Of a stretch of DNA of 64,000 bases, positions 8,433 to 17,977 are shown one piece after another; position 1 is the stretch's first letter, and each line of letters starts with the position of its first letter. This DNA comes from Denitrobaculum tricleocarpae (lineage in GTDB: Bacteria; Pseudomonadota; Alphaproteobacteria; Kiloniellales; Kiloniellaceae). The notes beneath the pieces are model-generated. The model saw nothing but the letters and a program-made list of their open reading frames with translations. It had not been told where the DNA came from and made no database searches. The position numbers and the translations under genes are program-made. The DNA lies in the NCBI RefSeq assembly GCF_007004665.1, contig NZ_ML660054.1:186001-250000 (forward strand), read 5' to 3'.

Positions 8433-9317
8433 TCAGGCTTCTTGCAACATCTTGATAATCGCCGAGTAATCAAGGCCTCCGCGCCCGGACTTCACAAACA
8501 TGGTATAGAGTGCCGAGGCCTCCGCCCCCAGGGGCGTGGGCACCCCGGCCTGATGGGCGGCCGCCTGCGACAACCTGAGATCCTTTTGCATCATCGAGGC
8601 CGCAAAACCGGGCTTGTAGTCGCGATTCGCCGCCGAGTTTTCAACCAGACCCGGAATCGGGTTGTGGTTCAACATCGCCCAACAGGATCCTGAAGAGGTC
8701 GAGGAAATCTCCTGAAGCTTCTCCGGCGCCAGCCCGAGAGTCTCGCCCAGTGTGAAGGCCTCGGAAATCCCAAGCATGGTGATGCCCAGGATCATGTTGT
8801 TGCAGACCTTTGCCACCTGTCCGTTCCCCGCCGCGCCCGCATGGACGATGTTGCGGCCCATGATCTCGAACAGCGGCTTGCCGCGGGCAAAGGCCGCATC
8901 GGGCCCACCGACCATAAAGGTCAGGGTGCCGCCGTCGGCGCCGGCAACCCCGCCGGAGACCGGGGCATCAAGCATGGCATGACCGGCGGATGCCGCGGCC
9001 TCGTGAACTTCGCGGCAACTGGTCACATCAATGGTCGAGGAATCGATAAAAAGCGTGTCCGGGTCCGCCTGCGCGATCAGGCCCTCAGCGCCGAGATAAA
9101 CCGAACGGACGTGTTCACCCGCAGGCAACATGGTCACCACCGCCTGACTGCCTTTCGCAACCTCCGCCGCCGCGGAGACCGTCTCGATACCGTTGGCGGT
9201 TGCGATCTCCAGCGCGCCCGCCCCCAGATCGAAGCCCTTCACCTTGTGGCCGGCCTGTACCAGGTTCTTGGCCATTGGACCGCCCATGTTTCCCAAACCG
9301 ATGAAACCGATATCCAT
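8433..9317 (-). CDS. mmsB: 3-hydroxyisobutyrate dehydrogenase
   Basis: This enzyme oxidises 3-hydroxyisobutyrate to methylmalonate semialdehyde with NAD in valine breakdown. The 294-residue protein has the N-terminal Rossmann motif IGFIGLGNMGGPMAKNL, the substrate segment DAPVSGGVAGA, and the catalytic lysine in GNGQVAKVCNNM. The C-terminal helical domain ends YSAIIKML. A GGGAGCGAG site precedes the ATG. It is the last gene of a three-gene minus-strand operon after the acyl-CoA dehydrogenase and hydrolase, 60 bases downstream of the latter, and this context decides between it and other beta-hydroxyacid dehydrogenases. Confidence 0.93.
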   Translation of the reverse strand: MDIGFIGLGNMGGPMAKNLVQAGHKVKGFDLGAGALEIATANGIETVSAAAEVAKGSQAVVTMLPAGEHVRSVYLGAEGLIAQADPDTLFIDSSTIDVTSCREVHEAAASAGHAMLDAPVSGGVAGADGGTLTFMVGGPDAAFARGKPLFEIMGRNIVHAGAAGNGQVAKVCNNMILGITMLGISEAFTLGETLGLAPEKLQEISSTSSGSCWAMLNHNPIPGLVENSAANRDYKPGFAASMMQKDLRLSQAAAHQAGVPTPLGAEASALYTMFVKSGRGGLDYSAIIKMLQEA

Positions 9318-9377
9318 GATCCGCTCGCTCCCTAAATTGCTCCGCCCATTCGCAGCAGCCTGTTCGTTTTTGCAATC

Positions 9378-10457
9378 TTAAGAGAATGTCAGGTCCCGGT
9401 CACCCAGAGCCTCGAAGTAGCGCCCGACCATCTCCCCCGAGACCTCTTCCAGCGTCGCCGGAGACCACTTCGGCGCATGATCCTTATCGATCAGCACCGA
9501 ACGAACACCTTCATAGAAGTCGTGTTCTGCCATAAAGGCCTGACTCATGCGGTACTCCATGATCATCGCATCGTCGAAGTCCATATCCCGTCCCCGGCGC
9601 AGCTGTTCCAGGGAGACCTTCATGGAGGCCGGCGAGCGGCTCAGCAGAGTGGACAGGGTCTCGCGGGCCCAGTCCCCCTCTTCCGCTTTTAGCGACGTGA
9701 CGATCTCTTCGACGGAACTGGCGGCAAAGATCCGGTCGATCTGCGCCTGTTGCGCCTGCAAGGGGGCTTCCCCCGGATCCTTGGCAAAGCCGTCTATGAC
9801 CTTGGCCGCGACAGCCTTTGCGTCGCCGCTCCAGTCCGTCTTGGCAAAGGCCGCTTCCAGCGCCGGCATGTCCACACTCTCGATGTAGGCATTGGCAAGA
9901 CCGCTATAGAGACAGTCCGCGGGCTTGATCCGCGCCCCGGTCAGCGCGAGATAACAGCCGATCTCTCCCTTAAGCCTCGGCAGGAAGTAACTTCCGCCCA
10001 CATCCGGGAAGAGTCCGATCGCGGTCTCGGGCATGGCGGCGCGGGTGCGTTCGGTCGCAACCCGGAACGCGCCCAGGATCGAGACGCCGACACCGCCGCC
10101 CATGGTGAAACCGTCGATCAGCGCGATGTAGGGCTTGGGGTACTGAAAGATCCGGCGGTTCAGCCGGTATTCCTCAAAGAAAAAGTCGGCCTGCAGGCCC
10201 GTGGTCGATCCCGTCTCCTTCGCCGCCAGTCCCGCTTTGTAGACATCGATGACGTCGCCGCCGGCACAGAAGGCACGCTCCCCGGCGCCCCGGATCACCA
10301 CGGCCGCAATGGAAGCGTCATCCTCCCAGGCCGCCAGCTGAGGATCCATCAGGCGGATCATGTTCAGGGTCAGGGCGTTGAGAGATTTCGGCCGGTTCAG
10401 CGTGATGAAGCCAACAGCTCCCTGCTGTTCGAAGAGGACCTCTTCGCTATCGCTCAT
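9378..10457 (-). CDS. 3-hydroxyisobutyryl-CoA hydrolase
   Basis: It hydrolyses 3-hydroxyisobutyryl-CoA to the free acid, the step before 3-hydroxyisobutyrate dehydrogenase in valine catabolism. The 359-residue protein is a crotonase-fold enzyme: LNRPKSLNALTLNMI at the N-terminus, oxyanion-hole segments GERAFCAGGDV and DGFTMGGGVGVS, and the hydrolase hallmark MPETAIGLFPDVGGSYFLPRL. Its length (about 360 rather than about 260) and long C-terminal part (RSVLIDKDHAPKWSP) fit the hydrolase rather than an enoyl-CoA hydratase. It is in a valine operon with its flanking enzymes. Confidence 0.93.
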   Translation of the reverse strand: MSDSEEVLFEQQGAVGFITLNRPKSLNALTLNMIRLMDPQLAAWEDDASIAAVVIRGAGERAFCAGGDVIDVYKAGLAAKETGSTTGLQADFFFEEYRLNRRIFQYPKPYIALIDGFTMGGGVGVSILGAFRVATERTRAAMPETAIGLFPDVGGSYFLPRLKGEIGCYLALTGARIKPADCLYSGLANAYIESVDMPALEAAFAKTDWSGDAKAVAAKVIDGFAKDPGEAPLQAQQAQIDRIFAASSVEEIVTSLKAEEGDWARETLSTLLSRSPASMKVSLEQLRRGRDMDFDDAMIMEYRMSQAFMAEHDFYEGVRSVLIDKDHAPKWSPATLEEVSGEMVGRYFEALGDRDLTFS

Positions 10458-10505
10458 GTTTGGATTTCCTGTAAAAGTCTGATCTGGATGTGGGTGGACA
10501 GCTTC

Positions 10506-11645
10506 TCAGTCGGACAGCAGGCTGCGCGCGGAGATAATCCGCATCACCTCGTTGGTGCCCTCAAGAATCTGGTGGACCCGCAGGTCACGCAGGATGCGCT
10601 CGATGGGAAAGTCCCGCAGGTAGCCGTAACCGCCGTGCAGCTGCAGCGCTTCGTTGCAGATATTGAAACCGGCATCGGTCGCAAAACGCTTGGCCATGGC
10701 GCAGAACGCGGTTTTATCCGCCGCGTTCCTGTCGAGTTTGTCAGCGGCTTTCTGCACCATCAGGCGCGCCGCTTCCAGCTCGGTTGCCATATCCGCCAGC
10801 TTGAATTGCAGGGCCTGAAATCCGGCCAGGGCTTTGCCGAACTGCTTGCGCTCCTTCATGTAGCCGCGCGCCGCCTCCAGGCCTGTCCGTGCGCCGCCCA
10901 GCGAACAGGCGGAAATGTTTACCCGCCCCCCGTCCAGTCCCATCATGGCGATCTTGAATCCGTCGCCCTCCTTGCCCAGCAGATTGTCGGCCGGTACCCG
11001 CGCGTTCTCGAAGATCACCATCGCCGTGGGCTGACTGTTCCAGCCCATTTTCTTTTCCTGTTTGCCGAAGGAGAGCCCCGGCGTGTCCTTGGGAACGACC
11101 AGCGCGGAAATCCCTCTCGATCCCTCCCCGCCCGTCCGGCACATGACGACATAGATGTCGCTGCGCCCGCCGCCCGAGATGAAGGCCTTGGTGCCGTTCA
11201 GAACGTAATCCTCTCCGTCCCGCTCCGCGCGCGTTTTGAGGGACGCCGCGTCGGATCCGGCACTGGGTTCGGTCAGGCAGTAGCTGGCGAAGTGTTCCAT
11301 GGAAGTCAGCGCGGGCAGGAATTTACGGCGCAGTTCGTCGTTGCCGAAGTGATCGATCATCCAGGAGGCCATGTTGTGGATCGAGATGTAAGCCGCCGTC
11401 GAGGTGCAGCCGCCCGCCAGTTCCTCGAAGATGACCGCCGCATCCAGGCGCGACAGCGCCGACCCGCCGACATCGTCGCACACATAGATACCGCCGAAAC
11501 CCAAGGCAGCCGCCTTGCGCAGAGTTTCCTCCGGAAAGTGGCACTCTGCGTCCCACTCGGCGGCGAAAGGCGCCATCTCGTTGCGCGCGAACTCCTGGGC
11601 CATATCCCGAAAAGCGCGCTGCTCCTCGGATAGATCGAACTGCAC
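10506..11645 (-). CDS. Isobutyryl-CoA dehydrogenase (acyl-CoA dehydrogenase family)
   Basis: This FAD enzyme oxidises branched acyl-CoA to the enoyl-CoA, here probably isobutyryl-CoA to methacrylyl-CoA. The 379-residue protein shows the N-terminal helical domain ([17 protein letters not shown]), [15 protein letters not shown] of the FAD-binding beta domain, and a C-terminal helical domain with [18 protein letters not shown] and the catalytic Glu in [10 protein letters not shown]. The segment [17 protein letters not shown] resembles ACAD8-type isobutyryl-CoA dehydrogenases. It is first in the operon with HIBCH and mmsB; that context supports the substrate, which sequence alone does not prove. 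Confidence 0.9.
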   Translation of the reverse strand: MQFDLSEEQRAFRDMAQEFARNEMAPFAAEWDAECHFPEETLRKAAALGFGGIYVCDDVGGSALSRLDAAVIFEELAGGCTSTAAYISIHNMASWMIDHFGNDELRRKFLPALTSMEHFASYCLTEPSAGSDAASLKTRAERDGEDYVLNGTKAFISGGGRSDIYVVMCRTGGEGSRGISALVVPKDTPGLSFGKQEKKMGWNSQPTAMVIFENARVPADNLLGKEGDGFKIAMMGLDGGRVNISACSLGGARTGLEAARGYMKERKQFGKALAGFQALQFKLADMATELEAARLMVQKAADKLDRNAADKTAFCAMAKRFATDAGFNICNEALQLHGGYGYLRDFPIERILRDLRVHQILEGTNEVMRIISARSLLSD

Positions 11646-11932
11646 GAACCTGTCTCCCCTAACGACTGTTAGGTTTCTTTTAACGAAGCATGGCGCCGCC
11701 GTCCATTTGAAAGCGTTGGCTCCTTGTTTTTCTCCCTTCCAAAGCCAGCGGCTCCAAGGCGCGCGGCGCAGCTTCCCGACGCAGCACTCACATGATAAGC
11801 TGTGCCCGCCGATCAGGAGGCCCCCGATCCGCGGGAAGGGCTAAGCCCACCTGTACGAAGTTGCGACGACCCATCAAACCTCTTTTCAGTCTGAGGGCGC
11901 GGATACCGGACAGTGATGAAAGGAGGTCGCCG

Positions 11933-13699
11933 ATGCCGACCCATCAACTCCCCGAAAATCCGAGCTTAGAGAACCTTAAAAAGCGGGCAAAAGGCCTGCT
12001 TAAATCCGCACGCGCCGGTGATCAGCAGGCACTCGACCTGATAGGCCCCTATTTCGGAGACCCCAGGAAGATCGGCCTGCAATCCGCGCAGCTTGTCCTG
12101 GCGCGCGCCTACGGCTTTTCCAGTTGGGCGAAACTGAAATCCCATGTCGAACGCCGCAACAAAAGAACCGCCGTATCTGCCTCCGGGCAGACCGGCGACC
12201 AATTGGCCAACCGCTTCCTGGATCTGGTCTTGCTCAACTACGGGCCGGGAGAGCTGAGCAGTCCCGCGCGCTTCCGTGAAGCAGAGGCCCTCCTTGAGTC
12301 GCAGCCTGAAATTCGGCGCGAGAACATCTACGTGGCCGCCGCCATCGGCGATGTCGCCGAGATCGACCGCTGGCTGGAGGATAAGCCGGAACGGGTTGCT
12401 CAAAAAGGCGGATTCTTCCATTGGGAACCCCTGATGTACGCGGCCTACGCCCGCCTGCCGGACCGCTCGACACTGGCCGCGGGACGGCGTCTTCTCGAGC
12501 GCGGCGCGGATCCCAACGCGCACTATATGTGGGGCGGGCAGTACCGCTTCACTGCCCTGACGGGGGTTTTCGGTCAAGGTGAAGGCGGCCCCGTCAATCA
12601 GCCGGAACATCCGGACTGCCGGGACTTTGCCCGTGCGCTTTTACAGGCGGGCGCGGATCCAAACGACGGCCAGGCTGCCTACAACCGCTGTTTCGAGCCC
12701 GACAACAGCTGGCTCGAACTGCTGCTGGAATTCGGTTTGTCTCCTAGGGATCGGAACAACTGGCTGCTCGAAGACGGCGACCGGCTGGTCCCCAACCCGA
12801 GCGAAACCATGCACTTTCATCTGATCCAGTCGATCCACCGCGGCTATGCGGAGCGGGCCCGGCTGCTGATCGATCATGGCGTCGATCTCAATAAGCCCGA
12901 TGACAGCTATGACACCCGCACAAAAGGCAGAACGCCCCACGCGGCAGCTCTCCTGCTCGGTGAAACGAAGATCGCCACCGCTCTACGTGAAGCCGGCGCA
13001 GACCAGGGTAGCCTGTCGGCGCTCGACCGCTTTCAGGCCGCCTGCATGGCCGGCGATCTCGAGGCCGCACAGCAACTCACTGGTCGCGAGCCTGACCTCA
13101 AACGGGCGATCCAGCCGCTGCAGAACGAACTGCTTTGCGATGCGGTCAAGCTGGGAAAAAGCAAAGCCCTCGCCGCCATGATCGCCCTGGGTTTCGAACT
13201 CAACACGCCCGGCAAACGCACAGCGCTGCATGAAGCCGCGCTCAAAGGCGATCTTGACATGATGAAGACGCTGCTGGACGCGGGCGCGGACCCGCGCTTA
13301 CGCGATCCGGACTACTTCGCGCCGCCCATCGGCTTTGCCCAGCACGCCGGTCACGACGGGTTGGTGGCACTGCTCGACGGGCAGGCCATGGATATCTTCA
13401 CAGCCGTATCCCGCGGGAACATCGGCCAGATCCGGATCTTGCTGGCGGAAGACCCGGCGCGCCTGAACCAGACTTTTGGGGAGATCCGTCCGAACAAGAC
13501 GCAAGCTTGCGAGAACGACTGGATGACGCCGCTCGTCTATGCGGTGCTCAACAAGCGCCAGGAGGCGTTGGAATATCTGCTGGAGCAAGGCGCCGACCCG
13601 CGGGTGAGCGACGGCGCCGGACAGTCGCTTTTCTCACTGGCTGAAGAGCAGGCCGGTCCGGAGATGCTCCAAATGATCGCGGACGCGCTCGCGTCTTAA
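11933..13699 (+). CDS. Cytoplasmic ankyrin-repeat protein
   Basis: This is a 588-residue protein with no signal peptide. The N-terminal 90 residues (NPSLENLKKRAKGLLKSARAGD... ARAYGFSSWAKLKSHVE) match the short helical segment found in front of many bacterial ankyrin proteins. At least six ankyrin-like units follow, for example RRLLERGADPNAHY, ALLQAGADPNDG, RLLIDHGVDLNKPDD, MKTLLDAGADPRLRD and EYLLEQGADPRVSDG. The ATG at 11933 is preceded by an excellent AAAGGAGGT site. The partner protein and role are unknown. It is transcribed divergently from the valine operon. Confidence 0.85.
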   Translation: MPTHQLPENPSLENLKKRAKGLLKSARAGDQQALDLIGPYFGDPRKIGLQSAQLVLARAYGFSSWAKLKSHVERRNKRTAVSASGQTGDQLANRFLDLVLLNYGPGELSSPARFREAEALLESQPEIRRENIYVAAAIGDVAEIDRWLEDKPERVAQKGGFFHWEPLMYAAYARLPDRSTLAAGRRLLERGADPNAHYMWGGQYRFTALTGVFGQGEGGPVNQPEHPDCRDFARALLQAGADPNDGQAAYNRCFEPDNSWLELLLEFGLSPRDRNNWLLEDGDRLVPNPSETMHFHLIQSIHRGYAERARLLIDHGVDLNKPDDSYDTRTKGRTPHAAALLLGETKIATALREAGADQGSLSALDRFQAACMAGDLEAAQQLTGREPDLKRAIQPLQNELLCDAVKLGKSKALAAMIALGFELNTPGKRTALHEAALKGDLDMMKTLLDAGADPRLRDPDYFAPPIGFAQHAGHDGLVALLDGQAMDIFTAVSRGNIGQIRILLAEDPARLNQTFGEIRPNKTQACENDWMTPLVYAVLNKRQEALEYLLEQGADPRVSDGAGQSLFSLAEEQAGPEMLQMIADALAS

Positions 13700-13769
13700 G
13701 CGCCTTCGGCAAAAGCCTGTAGCTGCCCTGTGGCGACGGAAACCGAAATCAGGGCAGCCGCAAGACACC

Positions 13770-14639
13770 TCACTCATAAAGAACGAAGCGACCATCGCGG
13801 TAAACGAACAGTCGATCGGTCAGGGTATAGGCCTCCTCTTGCATCGTACTCGCAATGATCCGCCGCAGCGCCGCGAGACCCTCTGCGTCCTCGCTCCCGG
13901 TCACCGCCAGTGTGTTTCGGGCCGGTACCGCCACCACCAGTTCTCCATTCACGGCAATCTTATCGCTCTTCCAGACGTTCGCCAGCAGAAGAATACTGGC
14001 TTCGTAATCGCCGCCAGCCCCTAACCCGTAGGTACCGTTCCCGCCATAAAGCCGAATATCAGGCAAAAGCCCCCGTAAATTCTCAATCGCGCGTTCGAGC
14101 CGGTTTTCAGCTTCGAACCCGATTTCCACCAGATCCTGCTCGGACAGATAGCGAATGCTCCTGTCCGTATCCTCGGCAAAGAGAACGACCAACTCTCTAT
14201 TGTAAGGCTCATGGGCGGGAACGCGCCACTCACTCAAGTCGGCGCCACTAGCGCGAACTGATTGCTGCAGGCGAGGGATGTAACCAGTGTCTTTGATGAC
14301 AGGAACAACCTTGGACACATCTATATCGGCGACCTCGCTATGTCCCGGATTGAGCCAGGCAACCATATAGCTTGAGATGATGTCACTCCGAAGCTCCGGA
14401 GACGTCTGGTAGAGCTTGTAGGCATTGTCCAGATACACCTGAAACGCCTCGCCTTCAGGCGGCTTAAGCGTCAGGTGCAGCCGTCCAGCGATCCGGACTT
14501 CGTAGTCTGGAACCTCAGAGTGCAACTCCTCAAGAACAAGCTTTGCAAACGCATCCTCTGAAAGCACGTCCGCTGCACTGGCATGAACCATGGGGAATAA
14601 CAGCAGCAAGACGCAGGCGGCGTTAACAAATCTCACCAT
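13770..14639 (-). CDS. Exported DUF1444-like protein
   Basis: The 289-residue protein begins with a clear signal peptide (VNAACVLLLLFPMVHASAAD). The mature part resembles the DUF1444 (YtpQ-like) family: YLDNAYKLYQTSPELRSDII near the N-terminus, VPVIKDTGYIPRL, VVLFAEDTDRSIRYLSEQDL, and a C-terminal VVAVPARNTLAVTGSED. Function of the family is unknown; many homologues are cytoplasmic, so export is noteworthy. It is alone on the minus strand between the ankyrin gene and the chemoreceptor. Confidence 0.7.
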   Translation of the reverse strand: MVRFVNAACVLLLLFPMVHASAADVLSEDAFAKLVLEELHSEVPDYEVRIAGRLHLTLKPPEGEAFQVYLDNAYKLYQTSPELRSDIISSYMVAWLNPGHSEVADIDVSKVVPVIKDTGYIPRLQQSVRASGADLSEWRVPAHEPYNRELVVLFAEDTDRSIRYLSEQDLVEIGFEAENRLERAIENLRGLLPDIRLYGGNGTYGLGAGGDYEASILLLANVWKSDKIAVNGELVVAVPARNTLAVTGSEDAEGLAALRRIIASTMQEEAYTLTDRLFVYRDGRFVLYE

Positions 14640-14934
14640 TATTTAATCGCAGTCCTCTGCCTCGATATCCATGCCAATGAACGTCCAAGCTCCGCCCGAT
14701 GATTGCACAACCCGATTGCAACTATTGGGCACTCCACGCATAAGGAGCAAAAGCTATTTTTCTAATTTGTTGTTTTTATTTAACTTTATGTCTTCTGAAA
14801 AGCATCTAAGTCTTAACGTCTTCAACACTTGACTTATCTGGAGTTGAAGCAAACAGACTATAGTTAACACATTCGAAATTTTTAATAACTAAACCGGTGG
14901 TTGGGAACGATTCAACCTTTGAGAAAAACAACCC

Positions 14935-16917
14935 ATGTTCAAAAGACTACGCACCGGGAAGATCGGCGTCCGTTTGGCGATGGGCTTCGCCATGACGGCG
15001 CTTCTGGGCGTTGGTGTGACGACCGCGGCAAACCTCTGGACTGCGACCAACATGGGTGAGCAGGCACTGCAGCAAAAACTTGCTGGACTGCAGGGACAAC
15101 TGATCAGCGCGCTCGAGGCAGAGGCGACACGGGCCCTTTCCATGGCAACAACGGTCGCTGAAACCGCAGAGGTCCAGCGCCTCTTCGCAGAACGCAACCG
15201 CGACGCCCTCGCCGCCCTTTTTGTGCCAAGCTTCGCCAAGATGAGAGACGAACAGGGCGTTCGTCAGTTCCAGTTCCATATCGCCCCGGCCACCTCGTTT
15301 CTGCGCGTTCATAAGCCTGAAAAGTTCGATGACGATCTATCATCCTTCCGTTTGACGGTCGTCGCCGTAAACAAGAACGGGCGGGCCATTTCCGGCCTCG
15401 AGCGTGGCCGCGCGGGTCTCGGCATGCGCGGCGTGGTGCCGGTCACGCAGGAGGGTGAACAGGTCGGCTCCGTCGAATTCGGTCTCTCCTTCGATCAGGC
15501 CTTCTTCGATGGTTTTACCGCGCGCACCTCTGCTTTGGCGGCACTCTATGTCCTGCGCGACGAGGCCGTGGAAACCTTCGCAACGACCTTTCCGGCGGAG
15601 GTTGTATTTGACGAAGCCGTTCTGCGCAGGGCAGCGGCAGAAACCGGATCGCGCCTGCAGTCCGAGGTGGATATCGACGGCATAGCTCATGCGGCTCTGA
15701 TGACCCCCGTGACTGATTTCAGCGGCAACATCGTTGGTGTCGCCGTCATCGGGTTCGACCGCAGCGTGATGAATGCCGCTCTTAACGAAGGCCGGCTCAA
15801 TTCCCTGGGCATCGGGATTGCGGTCTTCCTGGCCTCCATGCTGATTGCCTGGTCGATGAACCGCTCCATCGCGCGGCCCATCTCAAACATCACCGCGGTT
15901 ATGCGGCGACTGGCCAAGGGCGAAATCCAGATCGACGTGCCCGGTCTGGACCGCCGCGACGAGCTGGGCGATATGGCCGGCGCTGTCCAGGTCTTCAAGG
16001 AGAATGCCAGTGAGGCACGGCGCCTTGGGGAGGAAAGCGCGCACGCCAGCCAACAAGCCGAGCGCGAGAAACGCGAAGCCACCCTGAAAATGGCTGAAGA
16101 GCTGGAGAACAGCATCAAGAGCGTGGTCGAGACTGTCGCGTCGACCAGCAGCCAGCTCCAGTCATCCGCGCGCTCCATGTCGGGCACCGCCGGACAGACC
16201 GTCGCGCAGGCGACGGCGGTCGGCAAGGCCTCGGATTGTGCGACCCAGAACATTCAGATGGTGGCTTCTTCGGCGGAACAGCTCTCCGGCTCGATCAGCG
16301 AGATCAGCCAACAGGTCAGCCAATCGACCGACATCACCCAACAGGCCATCACCCAGACCGAAGGGGCCAGCTCGACCGTCGAGGGATTGGCCGAAGCGGC
16401 CCAGAAAATCGGCGATGTGGTCAGTCTGATCCAGGATATCGCGGAACAGACCAACCTTCTGGCCCTGAATGCAACCATCGAGGCGGCCCGCGCCGGAGAG
16501 GCGGGCAAAGGCTTTGCCGTGGTTGCTTCCGAGGTCAAGCTTCTTGCCAGCCAGACCGCAAAGGCAACGGAAGAGATCAGCGGTCAGATCGCGTCCATGC
16601 AGTCGGCGACCTCGGAGACCGTGAATGCGATCAGCGGTGTCCGCGACGTCATCACACGGATCGGCGAAAACGCCTCCGCAATCTCCTCCGCTGTCGAAGA
16701 ACAGAACACTGCGACCCTGGATATCTCCCGGAGCGTGGCCGAAGTGGCGGAGGGAACCCAGGAGGTTACGACCCACAGCCGCAGCATGAGCGATGCCGCC
16801 GAGACCACGGGCAACGCGGCGGAACAGGTTCTCACCGCCGCCGATGAACTCTCCACGCAATCGGATGTGCTGCGCAGCGAAGTCGACAGCTTCCTCGGCA
16901 AACTCCGTTCAGCTTAG
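14935..16917 (+). CDS. Methyl-accepting chemotaxis protein
   Basis: This 660-residue transmembrane chemoreceptor has a first membrane helix at about residues 13-32 and a periplasmic ligand domain at about 33-285, probably a double Cache domain ([23 protein letters not shown] is typical). A second helix lies at about 290-308, then a HAMP domain ([20 protein letters not shown]) and the signalling region. The hairpin tip is intact: [21 protein letters not shown]. The C-terminus has no CheR/CheB tether pentapeptide. The ligand is unknown. No che genes are in the window, so this is an orphan receptor. The stop codon lies in a 17-bp tandem duplication. Confidence 0.95.
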   Translation: MFKRLRTGKIGVRLAMGFAMTALLGVGVTTAANLWTATNMGEQALQQKLAGLQGQLISALEAEATRALSMATTVAETAEVQRLFAERNRDALAALFVPSFAKMRDEQGVRQFQFHIAPATSFLRVHKPEKFDDDLSSFRLTVVAVNKNGRAISGLERGRAGLGMRGVVPVTQEGEQVGSVEFGLSFDQAFFDGFTARTSALAALYVLRDEAVETFATTFPAEVVFDEAVLRRAAAETGSRLQSEVDIDGIAHAALMTPVTDFSGNIVGVAVIGFDRSVMNAALNEGRLNSLGIGIAVFLASMLIAWSMNRSIARPISNITAVMRRLAKGEIQIDVPGLDRRDELGDMAGAVQVFKENASEARRLGEESAHASQQAEREKREATLKMAEELENSIKSVVETVASTSSQLQSSARSMSGTAGQTVAQATAVGKASDCATQNIQMVASSAEQLSGSISEISQQVSQSTDITQQAITQTEGASSTVEGLAEAAQKIGDVVSLIQDIAEQTNLLALNATIEAARAGEAGKGFAVVASEVKLLASQTAKATEEISGQIASMQSATSETVNAISGVRDVITRIGENASAISSAVEEQNTATLDISRSVAEVAEGTQEVTTHSRSMSDAAETTGNAAEQVLTAADELSTQSDVLRSEVDSFLGKLRSA

Positions 16918-16943
16918 GAAGCCTGCTCAGCTTAGGAAGCCTG
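16909..16943. repeat. 17-bp duplication at the chemoreceptor stop codon
   Basis: tcagcttaggaagcctg occurs at 16909-16925 and again at 16927-16943 with one base between. The first copy contains the TAG stop of the chemoreceptor; the second repeats it downstream. Confidence 0.9.
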
Positions 16944-16973
16944 ACGCCCGGCGCCTGCGCGCCACTCAGCGCT

Positions 16974-17579
16974 TCACCCGGCGAGCGCCCGCTCGATCAG
17001 CTCGAGATGGTCCTGGCCATAATGCATATCGCCGTCGATGAAGTAGGTCGGTGAGCCGAAGACCGAACGCGCGATGGCTTCCGCCGTATTGGCCTGATAG
17101 GTCTTCTGCACGGCAGGGGTTTGGGCGCTCTCGATCAGGCTGTCCGGATCGATATCCAGCGAAGCGGCCAGGTTCCTCAAAAGCGACGGGTCGGAAATGT
17201 CCGCGTCATCGCGCCAGTGCACCTCCAGAATGAGATGCGCGAGCCGGTCCGCATCCAGCCCCTGGTCCTGCGCGGCGATCAGCATGCAGCTCGCCAGGGT
17301 CATGTCCTCGTCATGATAGGTCGGACGGAAATCGATGACCGGCACATTGCGGAACTCGGCCCAGCGCTCGATCTCCCGCCCAAAGAAATAGGCCACATGC
17401 TGCGGTGTTCGCTCCGCAAAGGTCTTCCCGCCGACCGCCGATACCACAGGTCCCAGGTGGACCGGTTTATGGAGCAGCTTCCGTCCCGCCGCAGCGGCAA
17501 TTTCCATCACCCGCTTTGAGCCCAGGTAGGCAAAGGCCGAGTGCGCCGAGTAGAAGTATTCGATTGTCTTCGCGGTCAT
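16974..17579 (-). CDS. 2-hydroxychromene-2-carboxylate isomerase / DsbA-fold family protein
   Basis: This 201-residue protein has the thioredoxin-like fold of the kappa-class GST/HCCA isomerase group. The N-terminal EYFYSAHSAFAYLGS is the family's glutathione-site motif with Ser instead of the DsbA CxxC pair. The C-terminal SVFGSPTYFIDGDMHYGQDHLE is the cis-Pro segment and end motif. In nah-type pathways the enzyme isomerises 2-hydroxychromene-2-carboxylate, but no aromatic degradation genes are nearby, so the real substrate is unknown. Confidence 0.85.
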   Translation of the reverse strand: MTAKTIEYFYSAHSAFAYLGSKRVMEIAAAAGRKLLHKPVHLGPVVSAVGGKTFAERTPQHVAYFFGREIERWAEFRNVPVIDFRPTYHDEDMTLASCMLIAAQDQGLDADRLAHLILEVHWRDDADISDPSLLRNLAASLDIDPDSLIESAQTPAVQKTYQANTAEAIARSVFGSPTYFIDGDMHYGQDHLELIERALAG

Positions 17580-17662
17580 ATATTCGCGCTTCCCTGCTCG
17601 TTTTCATTTTCTTGAAGCCCCTGCTTACCACGTTGGCACCGGCGTCACATCCTATGCCTCTC

Positions 17663-17692
17663 CAGCAGCCAGAACTTCAGCAGCCAGACTTC
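17663..17692. repeat. Imperfect tandem duplication upstream of the isomerase gene
   Basis: cagcagccagaactt (17663-17677) is followed by cagcagccagactt (17678-17691), identical except for one missing base. It lies in the upstream region of the minus-strand isomerase gene. Confidence 0.75.
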
Positions 17693-17761
17693 CTCTCAGC
17701 CTCCAGAATCGCGCCCTCCACGCAATCAAACTTGACAAAATCACGCTGAAAGCGTTGGATG

Positions 17762-17826
17762 CCTTAGCGCCGATTTGAAGCACAGCTTGCGGGCGCTCTA
17801 TAAATACGGCTAAAGCGAGCGGATTT
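17762..17826 (+). promoter_or_regulatory. SAM-II riboswitch upstream of metY
   Basis: The sequence fits the SAM-II (SAM-alpha) aptamer known from alphaproteobacterial methionine genes. P1 is formed by AGCGCC (17766-17771) and GGCGCT (17792-17797). The conserved GATTTG follows P1 directly (17772-17777). The pseudoknot can form between GCTTGC (17785-17790) and GCGAGC (17815-17820). The conserved linker TAAATACGGCTAAAGCG is at 17801-17817. It lies about 150 bases before metY and directly precedes an intrinsic terminator, so SAM binding would be expected to reduce metY expression. Confidence 0.88.
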
Positions 17827-17827
17827 C

Positions 17828-17862
17828 ACCGCCCGGCTATAGCTGTGGCGGTTTTTTGTTTT
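17828..17862 (+). terminator. Intrinsic terminator between SAM-II aptamer and metY
   Basis: ACCGCC (17828-17833) pairs with GGCGGT (17847-17852), and the stem is followed at once by TTTTTTGTTTTT. It directly abuts the SAM-II aptamer, which is the arrangement of a transcription-terminating riboswitch. Confidence 0.8.
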
Positions 17863-17977
17863 TCGCCGCGCGGAGAGGGTCCGCGGGGCAAGAAATTCAT
17901 TTACCTGCTGCCGATATGACCAGCGGCGCCGGATCGAGGGAGACGGCACCGCAGCTTGCAAAGAGGGATGAAACGCC

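Noticed and set aside
9750-11633. Long plus-strand open frame (about 627 codons) opposite the valine operon
   Set aside because: Antisense shadow of GC-rich genes; translation has no domain and the minus-strand genes are well supported.
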